Source of the DNA: Bolinopsis microptera
Lineage: Eukaryota; Ctenophora; Tentaculata; Lobata; Bolinopsidae
Assembly (NCBI RefSeq): GCF_026151205.1
Contig: NC_087081.1
Location: 4,364,246 to 4,428,245 of the forward strand
DNA length: 64,000 nt
Direction of reading: 5' to 3'
The translations under genes and the position numbers were made by a program. Below the pieces are notes generated by a model that searched no databases, was not told the DNA's origin, and was given only the letters and a program-made list of their open reading frames with translations. Positions within the stretch are counted from its first letter, which is position 1. Each line of letters starts with the position of its first letter. Shown in pieces: positions 46,073-64,000 of the stretch.

Positions 46073-47200
46073 TGTTCCACAACCGCACTCCTTCTTTCAT
46101 CATCTCGATCAACTGTACAGGTTGGAATGAAGAGTGGCTGGTAACCATGACAACCACCCTCGGCCTGGTAACCATCATATAGGAATAGTATAGGAATTCT
46201 AATTCCTATAAGTTGTGAATGAGGTTCACAGATCACCCTCTAAACCTACAAGGAAATATTTCCTGTAGATTCTCGGTATATAATCAACATTCGACAGAGC
46301 ATCTTGTGGAGTGAGCTATGTGCCAAGCCTTGGCGAACTCGGTGAATGTCCTTGCTGTACGGCAGTGTTAAACAAGGAACTGAAACCGAAGGGTTCCGTT
46401 CAGGCCCTTCACACTTTGTTTCTGTCTGGTTCTAATAAACCGTTACAATAATGACTTTAATATATTATACTTATATAGCATCGTGAATGACTAGTCTCCC
46501 AAATCCGCTTCTTTAACTTCATATAGATTTTTTGAATCGACGAATAAGAAATATGTTAACATTCAATATTGTGCAGAATTGTGTGTACTTAAGATTTGAA
46601 ATCGATTGATATTTAAGATGTATACAATCAATATAGTGCTGGATTACTAAGAGAATTGTTAATTGGACTTCAACGTAAGCACGATACTGACGGAGGTTAC
46701 TGTGTTTTCGTTAATTGTAGAGTTGTAATCCACAGGTAGCAAGCAATTGTAGTGCTATTAAAGTGTGGGATATGACGATAAACTGATAGTAATACTATAA
46801 TATATAATATAATATAATAATATATGATATATAATAATATAGTAATACTAATATCAAATATGCTGCTTATAATGTGTGTTCTAGATTTAAATTTGTAATG
46901 CATATTTATCATGATCATTGATCACTCATTCAATAACACTTTAATGTAATATTCGAGATTTAGAATTTTAACGTTAAGTCAATTTTTATCAGGAATGCGA
47001 GAAGTATGAAAACAACTTGATTTATTTAAGTTATATAAAATCAAAATAATTAAAAATAATTTAACAATTATTGAATATAATAATAAACCGCCAATATAAA
47101 ATAGAATTAAAACTCTCTATCTGATTCGTGGATTAACGATGGAATATAACAAATCAATAGATTACGTTAACCATGAAATAGAGGTGACATAACCTTTCTT
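46073..47200. other. Non-coding AT-rich region
   Basis: I found no gene or convincing exon. The stretch 46790-46860 is almost pure TA. Further 3' exons of the Ig-ZP gene (membrane anchor) could lie here or at 47340-48200, but none was recognisable. Confidence 0.4.
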
Positions 47201-47207
47201 TTCTAAA

Positions 47208-47335
47208 GGGGTCGTTCACATATTACGTAATCAGCCGAGGGGGGAGGGGGTTCCCAAAGTATTACGGTTGATTAGGGAGGGGGGAGGGGGGTAAAAATTG
47301 CTAAAATATTGATTACGTAATATGTGAACGACCCC
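47208..47335. mobile_element. 128-bp MITE with 25-bp perfect inverted termini
   Basis: GGGGTCGTTCACATATTACG(TAATC) at 47208-47232 is the exact reverse complement of 47311-47335. AAA flanks both sides, consistent with a 3-bp target duplication. The interior holds G-rich words (GAGGGGGGAGGGGG). TIRs beginning GGGGTCGTTCA are common in small animal DNA transposons. I do not assign the superfamily. Confidence 0.88.
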
Positions 47336-48169
47336 AAAGGGAAGGGCGAAAATTCGCAATTTTGATACATAAAGTATTGTAACGCATGCTCGGAAGTTAT
47401 TATTTAGAAAGTTCTGTTCAGTCATTGAAGTGAAAAGCTAAGTCACCCTCCTAATTCATGGTTATCTAACCTATTGTCAATCATAAAGGTCACTTGAGAT
47501 AATGAGATCGGGAAAACTTTCAGAAATAGTTTTTAGAGGTCGCCAGAATAAAAATTGTAGAGGCCTGTATAATGACAAATAATTGTTAGATTGTTGAACA
47601 CTTTTCAGTCGACTTCGTATAGCTTTTTTATCGTGAACCAATGTTCTTTGTGTAGGATTTTATGAAACTGTTGCAGATAAACATAAAACATAAAAACAGT
47701 TAAAATTGTTCGCATATTTCTCCCATACCAACAAGTGTCTGAAATCGTTCGTTCGCTCCGCATAGATTAAAATTACTTCGCCCTTCAGTTACACTACTAG
47801 TTACCATAGTTACCTTCAGCTATAGCTCCAACTCGTCGGGAATAACTTTTTGTAATTCAGTGCTTCAACCCCAGCAGGCATTAGATAAATCCATTGGATT
47901 ACTATTGACTATGATGTTAGGATAAGTAGAAATAGGAATGGCAAGCTTAGAACTAATCTGCCGGCACCTGACACAACTGAAAAATGTGTAGATTGTTAAA
48001 GCATGCCTTCAAAACCCAGTGATATCCTGAATGAGCCTTATATTCAATATCTATTGCATACATAATCTTTTTATGTATAATATTATGTAATACATACATA
48101 ATATAATACTGCCGTTATCACTTATTCAAAACATCTAAAAAATGAAAAAGAAACAGAGAAAATGATTTG

Positions 48170-48203
48170 TTCTTACCTGTCAATCGTAATGATTGGTTTT
48201 TAC

Positions 48204-48215
<12 letters not shown>
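48170..48215 (-). repeat. Duplicated splice donor of exon 17 (27 nt apart)
   Basis: On the minus strand, ACGATTGACAG|GTAA occurs twice, with donors 27 nt apart. The intervening 27 nt are open in the exon's frame, so use of the distal donor would add nine residues and keep the phase. Confidence 0.75.
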
Positions 48216-58064
<9,849 letters not shown>

Positions 58065-58069
58065 TCTGC

Positions 58070-60890
58070 TTCATCTGTAACTAAAACAAATGAACATGAG
58101 TTAAAAAGCCTGGAATTCTGCCAAAACGTGACGCATCATCGTACATATTAAAACTCTTGCAAAAACAGCTCTGTGATGAAATGAGCTGATCGGATATCAA
58201 ATGTGATCATCCACGCGTGACGGATATTAAACTATAAACCAAAACCCAACAATAAATCTAACACTATAACAACTGAATAACGTCACACTAAATACTGATA
58301 AGCAGAGAGGATTAATAGTAGTAAAACTGGCGACCTGTTTTACACCAGTCCCGGCAAGAGCTAGTCGTCTAGGCGGACTATACATCTGCTATCATATATT
58401 TATATTTCAACATATTATGATGCTTGTTGAAGTGACGTTAAGTCAAATATGCTAACTATTTGTCACGTGGGCGATACGTGTAGTCACGTGGGCGCTACGT
58501 TTAGTCACGTGGGAATTTTGGGGCGTAGGTTGAGGCGTGCTGCGTCATTTTCAGTTGGGATGGTCCTTTTCTGGAATCAATTCCTGTCTGGTTGATGATA
58601 AAACGTATTTAATAAAAATAAAAAGACTGATCATATTAAAGTTGCTTATTAGCTATCAAGTTATCAAGTTATCAAGTTATTAGTAATTGAACTAGCTCTT
58701 CTAAAGTCAACAAAGTTGAAGTTGATTCGTGCATGCTCATTTCCTTACTGCTTCCCCAGGATTCTGAAATTGCCTACTTAGACTACAAATCCTTCATGGT
58801 TGTTTGGACGATGGTCTACATTTTTGATGGAGGTTTAAATTTTGGAATCGAGAAGTGTTCTCTTAACGTGTTCTCTTAACGTTATCTATATCTATCTAGA
58901 GCACTAAGCAACGATATTAAGTTTGAACATATTTGCACTTCCTGAACGATTAAAAAGCCAAAAAAGAAAAAGCATGCACAGAATAAAAACATTATGAATT
59001 GTTTATTGATCTGAAACTGGTCAGCTGACAGGTCCACCATACAAGTTTTGGCACTGAATCAGTCGACTTTAACTAATTTCCAAAACAATCGTGGGAAAAA
59101 ACAAAACGATAACATATCCGTCGCCTAAACAGTTAGTTAACTTTAGCTCCCATGCGCGACTAGATTGACCAAAATATTCGCCAACAGTATTATAATGCAA
59201 GAAACGGAAGACCAAACAGCGATTATATAAGATGCCACAATATTAATAACAATCAAAGATCACAGTATGAAAAGTAAAAGTCAGGTGATATCCTAAAGAG
59301 GTGGAAGTAGAACATAGACCTAGAGCAGATGTGAGCATTACAGGTGACATGTTTATTTAATATATCCTGAATTTCCACGTACAGCTCTTTTTGGCCACTA
59401 CAGTTTCCGACAGAATCCTAACCCAGTTGACCACCTCGGTACATGAACAATTTGTCTGCATCTCGTTGTCAAGTGGTGGTCACGTGGTTGTCATGTGGTT
59501 GTCACGTGTCTGTAAAGACTTGTTCTCATTGGTCTGACTAAGTCACACGTGGGCGCTCATCCGTACATTTGGTGCTGCTGCTTGAAAGTTGTGTAGAGAA
59601 TGATATTCTGTGAAGGTCACACCTTTCTAATGAAGGTTAGGAAAGTTTATCAATCATCAGTGTAACCATCACTATCAGTGACTAAGATGGAGTGATTATC
59701 ACGTGGGCGCTAAGTTGGAATGTGAATAAACACTCCGCAAGCATTTGGAATGTGAATTGTGACTGGCATGCAGCATTCTGTCAGGAATAGTCCAGGAATT
59801 TATCAAACCGTTAGGTTACTTACTTATTGATAAAAGGGCTGCTGGGAAAGGTGCTATTTTGAAGAAGCAGTCAGTGACCTTAATAATCATAAATATTAAA
59901 ATCCGGCGAAGGTGTTATAGGTGAATGGTCGAGATCAATCGTATTAAAGGAATTAGAGTAATTTAATGGGCAAGGTGCTTCAGAATTATACGAAAACTAT
60001 TTTCATAAGGAGTGCTCATTCTTAATCCATGATCTCTTATCATTCTTTACTCGGCGTTAACTTGGTCTTGCCTTCATTCCGTTGTTAAAACTTAAACCGT
60101 CTTCACCAAGTCATAATATGCCTTAAACCCGTTCTCGACTATCCGTAACTGTAGAATGTAAGGTAGAATGAAAGGTTGCTCCTTAGCTCCTTCATAAATA
60201 AATCGTAACCGCGTTCTCAAAATGAGGTTCGTCTACAGCTAACAGCTCAACTCGTTGTACTAATTAGTTTACCGCGTGTGTGAATAACCATGTTTTACTA
60301 GTTACTACATCCACTTAAACCTTTTTGACGTCACTTGGAGGTTTTCTTTGACACAAATCCGATTAAACGACGCTTTCTTTGTAACCATGGTAACACATGA
60401 CGACGCTTTCTTTAACCCATTACCAGTAGACCATCCTTCACCTTCGCTTGGCCAAACAAAAACTGCTACTGCTAGCACATATTTTAGCATTCCGGAAAAC
60501 CTCGTTAACTGCCGTGAGCTTTTCCTTGCTCGGGCTTGTAAAGTCACGGCCAACCAATTCAGTTTAACTGCGAGTAAATTCTATTGTTTTCCTAATTGTT
60601 AATTTGGTGTGTCCTTATAAATATTTGGTATCATTTAAAATTAGTGAAGGTTAATTTTTGTGGGACAAATTTGTAGCTTTGGTATTTAACTTAACTTAAA
60701 CTAGAATTTGTAATTTTATAGTTTATGTTATAGTTCAGTCGGACATTTCGGCCGGTTGATCGGGGGTTAATTTTGAGCGAACCATTTCGCTCTCTTGCGC
60801 GTCATTTCGCTCTCTTGCACGTCATTGAAGATTATTAAGGAAATATTTCCCATTATCACAATTACTAGAAATATGAAAATTGAGGGAAAT
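58070..60890. other. Upstream region of the Ig-ZP gene, no other gene seen
   Basis: The region contains three copies of TAGTCACGTGGGCG-like words at 58463-58512 and several further CACGTG sites (59479-59530, 59700). It also has a GTAACCATGGTAAC palindrome at 60381-60394. ORFs at 60305-60553 and 60348-60602 overlap antisense and are not credible. Confidence 0.5.
60381..60394. promoter_or_regulatory. X-box-like palindrome GTAACCATGGTAAC
   Basis: The 14-bp sequence fits the RFX-factor X-box pattern (GTnnCCATGGnnAC). The same word occurs at 9298-9311 and, as GTTACCATGGTAAC, at 9610-9623. Because the family is dispersed here, a regulatory role at this site is only possible. Confidence 0.35.
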
Positions 60891-60903
60891 CCGTCGGATC
60901 TTC

Positions 60904-61882
60904 GGCACTATCCGTCGCGGAGTAGAGTCCGCGGCGGAGCCGCCGGACTCCGAGCGGACTCCGGCGGTGCTCCGCCAAAATATATTTACACTGGACTCGA
61001 GTACATTTTGGCTCTCCGCCGAGCGGCTCCGCCGAGCGGCTCCGCGGCGGCTCGACGGAGTGTCCGCCGCGGACTAAGCCACTAGGCGGACTCCGGTCCG
61101 CCGCGGACTCCGGCGGAGTGCTTGGCGGACTCCGCCGGACCTCTCCGCCAGACTTGAATCCGGCGGAGTCCGGCGGAACTTGGCGGAGTCCGCCAGCTCG
61201 GCGGACTCCGCTCGGAGTCCGCCGGACTCCAACAGAGTCCACTGACTTCCGACCTCCGACTTCCGACCCTCGGCTAAATTTGTCACGTGACATACAACAT
61301 AGCATTTTGCAATATTGTGGTCAGATGAAAAGGTCACTAGTGATAAACCTTAACCATTACCCTCACAATGTCAATAGTGTACAACTCTAGTCCTAACTTT
61401 GACCCTATAATGTATAGACGTTGACCCTAACCCTCCACCAAACCGTCCGCAGCGAAATATCAATGTCATTGACTGGTCACGTGACCAAAACAATTTTTGT
61501 CATATTATCTCATATAGGGAAGCGTTTTTAGTTTTACCCTACACGTTGCATGTGGCGTCATTCGGCCGGATCCCAGCATGAGCAAGCAAAAATACGTCGA
61601 CCATCACAGGACGACGCCAGCCAGCACTCTCTACGCTCTTCGAGCTCTAGCTGATCGTCCTGTGACGAAGTAAGGACGAAGCCTGAGGTCCTCAGGTAAC
61701 ATCGACCACCGATTGAAAATTCAAAGATTTTTTGACATAAAGGTCAAATGTAAAACTAAAATCTTGATGTTGATTGATTGACGACGTCAATTTTTGAGCA
61801 CAGCGCGAGCGCATGCGGAAAAGGACCGCGTAGCTAGTCAAGATGTTGATAAATATTTGGCTTGTGGCGCGATGTGTTGCTC
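60904..61882 (+). repeat. Left arm of the foldback element
   Basis: The arm pairs with 62473-63485. Shared landmarks include TTTGTCACGTGACATACAAC, CATTGACTGGTCACGTGACC, GGCGTCATTCGGCCGGATCC and TAGCTAGTCAAGATGTTGAT. Confidence 0.9.
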
Positions 61883-62472
61883 TAAGTATAGCCCTCTCGC
61901 TTGCAGTAGCGTGCGACCGCCGGAAATGACTTGTGGAACAAGCGCGCCCGCAGCGGCGCGAAAGCACCTGGTTAGCTAAATGAACGCGATGTGCCTTGCA
62001 TTGTACTTGTAGGATGAAATCCTACTAGCTGACGCCACTCGCAGCTGTGATGTTCGCTGTACGTCAGCGATCGAAATTTATACGCGTATCACCCGTTAAG
62101 ATGTGCCACCCGACGCGCCACGCAATTTTTCTCGTTGCTCGTCGCACGTCGACGAACAACGAAGCTCGTTGCGACGCGCAATGAGCTGCCAGGCTAGGAC
62201 ATCGTCCTGGTCCAACAAATTTTGGCGAGCGCGAGCGATTTTCTCCAAAAATTTAATGAGGGTGCCGCCTTCCACTCTGGCTAGGTTTCTTCTTATAGGG
62301 GGTGCACGATAAAAATAAAGTTGCTTGGATTTAAAAAATTTTTGTACCACTGTTTTCTAATTCTAGAGACTGTGAGAATTTTCACAATACCAAATTTGTT
62401 ATACCTTTTTGGAAAGATCAATGAGTTTCGCCTAGGTGCCATATTTGATGGTGCGCGGCTTTTCGAGCAAAA

Positions 62473-63485
62473 GGAGCAACACATCGCGCCACAAGCCAAA
62501 TATTTATCAACATCTTGACTAGCTACGCGGTCCTTTTCCGCATGCGCTCGCGCTGTGCTCAAAAATTGACGTCGCGTCGTCAATCAATTAACATCAAGAT
62601 TTTAGTTTTACATTTGACCTTTATGTCAAAAAATCTCTGAATTTTCAATCGGTGGTCGATGTTACCTGAGGACCTCAGGCTTCGTCCTTACTTCGTCACA
62701 GGACGATCGGAGCTCGACGAGCGTAGAGAGTGCTGGCGTCGTCCTGTGATGGTCGACGTATTTTTGCTTGCTGGGATCCGGCCGAATGACGCCACATGCA
62801 ACGTGTAGGGTAAAACTAAAAACGCTTCCCTATATGAGATAATATGACAAAAATTGTTTTGGTCACGTGACCAGTCAATGACATTGATATTTCGCTGCTG
62901 GCGGTTTGGTGGAGGGTTAGGGTCAACGTTTATACATTATAGGGTCAAAGTTAGGACTAGAGTTGTACACTATTGACATTGTGAGGGTAATGGTTAAGGT
63001 TTATCACTAGCGACCTTTTCATCTGACCACAATATCGCAAAATGCTATTGGCTATGTTGTATGTCACGTGACAAATTTAGCCGAGGGTTGGAAGTCGGAA
63101 GTCGGAAGTCAGTGGACTCTGTTGGAGTCCGGCGGACTCCGAGCGGAGTCCAAGCTCCGCCGGACTCCGCCGGATTCAAGTCTGGCGGAGAGGGCCGGCG
63201 GAGTCCGCCAAGCACTCCGCCGGAGTCCGCGGCGGACCGGAGTCCGCCTAGTGGCTTAGTCCGCGGCGGACACTCCGCCGAGCCGCCGCGGAGCCGCTCG
63301 GAGTCCGCGGCGGACTTTAAAGTCCGCTCGGAGTCCGCTCGGCTCCGCTCGGAGTCCGCCAAAATGTACTCGAGTCCAGTGTAAATACATTTTGGCGGAG
63401 CACCGCCGGAGTCCGGCGGCTCCGCCGGAGTCCGCTCGGAGTCCGGCGGCTCCGCCGCGGACTCTACTCCGTGACGGATAGTGCC
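62473..63485 (-). repeat. Right arm of the foldback element
   Basis: The arm is the inverted counterpart of 60904-61882. It differs by single-base changes and by different numbers of CGGAGTCCG words in the outer part. Confidence 0.9.
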
Positions 63486-63539
63486 AAATCTTCACTTAAA
63501 TTTTAATCTAAATGAAAAGTTTAACATAAGTTAAGTCAT

Positions 63540-64000
63540 TATATCGTTACAGTCTTACTCCCTCTCTACTCTTAGAGCTTTAAAAGAAAGTCTTACTCCC
63601 TCTCTACTCTTAGAGCTTTAGAGGAAAGTCTTACTCCCTCTCTACTCTTAGAGCTTTAGAGGAAAGTTTTACTCCCTCTATACTCTTAGAGCTTTAGAGG
63701 AAAGTCGTACTCCCTCTCTACTCTTAGAGCTTTAGAGGAAAGTCTTACTTCGTCTCTACTTAATGCTTTAGAGGAAAGTCTTACTCCCTCTCTACTCTTA
63801 GAGCTTTAGAGAAAAGTCTTACTCCCTCTCTACTTAGAGCTTTAGAGGAAAGTCTTACTCCCTCTCTACTTAGAGCTTTAGAGAAAAGTTTTACTCCCTC
63901 TCTACTTAGAGCTTTAGAGGAAAGTCGTACTACCTCTCTACTCTTAGAGCTTTAGAGGAAAGTTTTACTCCCTCTCTACTCTTAGAGCTTTAGAGGAAAG
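63540..64000. repeat. 38-bp minisatellite running off the window
   Basis: About 12 units of TCTTACTCCCTCTCTACTCT then TAGAGCTTTAGAGGAAAG. Several units lack the CTCT before TAGAGC. The array is not finished at the window end. Confidence 0.95.

Larger units (their letters stand above)
60904..63485. mobile_element. 2.58-kb foldback DNA element with ~1-kb terminal inverted repeats
   Basis: Both ends read GGCACTATCCGTC then CGGAGTAGAGTCC inward. The left arm (60904-61882) and right arm (62473-63485) are inverted copies over nearly 1 kb with small differences. The outer 350-400 bp of each arm is a dense array of CGGAGTCCG, CGGACTCCG and CCGCGGCGG words. The inner 600 bp of each arm is ordinary sequence shared base for base, apart from scattered changes. 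The 590-bp centre has no transposase. Flanks GGATCTTC (60896-60903) and AAATCTTC (63486-63493) may be an imperfect 8-bp target duplication, as in hAT elements. ORFs in the arms are GC-repeat artefacts. Confidence 0.85.

Noticed and set aside
45900-48200. Search for the membrane anchor of the Ig-ZP protein
   Set aside because: Hydrophobic ORFs such as 46697-46918 come from TA-rich low-complexity DNA and lack in-phase splice sites.
60795-61390. Overlapping Arg/Ser/Pro-rich ORFs on both strands
   Set aside because: They follow from the CGGAGTCCG arrays in the foldback element arms, which are open in several frames; there is no domain.

Overview
The window is nuclear DNA of an animal, most likely a non-vertebrate marine metazoan. 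Evidence for a metazoan: a multi-exon gene for a protein with four immunoglobulin (Ig) domains and a zona pellucida (ZP) domain, a rhodopsin-class GPCR, GT-AG introns, several non-LTR retrotransposon clades, MITEs and long minisatellites. A cnidarian-grade or similar invertebrate is my best guess, but nothing here fixes the species. The sequence is AT-rich, gene-poor and repeat-rich. There are no bacterial-style operons, rRNA genes or CRISPR arrays.

Layout. 1-6.2 kb: minisatellites and a small secreted-protein gene on the minus strand. That gene is split by a 1.93-kb inverted-repeat element carrying a dispersed 26-bp motif. 6.2-10.3 kb: a terminal-inverted-repeat element, a 10-bp satellite and a roughly 300-bp dispersed repeat. 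10.3-15 kb: two decayed non-LTR retrotransposons of different clades, one per strand. 15-23 kb: non-coding, with a 1.1-kb 8-bp satellite and a clean hAT-type MITE. 23-28 kb: a G-tract minisatellite invaded by a CR1/jockey-like LINE relic, then a LINE relic with an RNase H domain. 28-36.6 kb: non-coding, with a 44-bp minisatellite and a strong palindrome. 36.67-37.82 kb: the GPCR coding exon. 38-48 kb: repeats, LINE 3' ends and a second locus of the 10-bp satellite. 48.2-58.1 kb: the Ig-ZP gene on the minus strand, with 17 exons that I could join in phase. A solo LINE-type ORF1 lies in its second intron on the opposite strand. 58-64 kb: non-coding, then a 2.58-kb foldback element with about 1-kb inverted arms, and a 38-bp minisatellite that runs off the end.

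Three genes look host-encoded: the Ig-ZP protein, the GPCR and the small secreted protein. The first and third have or may have signal peptides and the GPCR is a membrane protein, so all act at or outside the cell surface. Nothing shows that they work together. The most unusual observation is that at least five splice junctions of the Ig-ZP gene lie inside short tandem duplications, so functional-looking splice sites occur in two to six copies. The second is the inverted-repeat element at 3989-5915: removing it with one copy of a 5-bp flanking duplication leaves a seamless reading frame.
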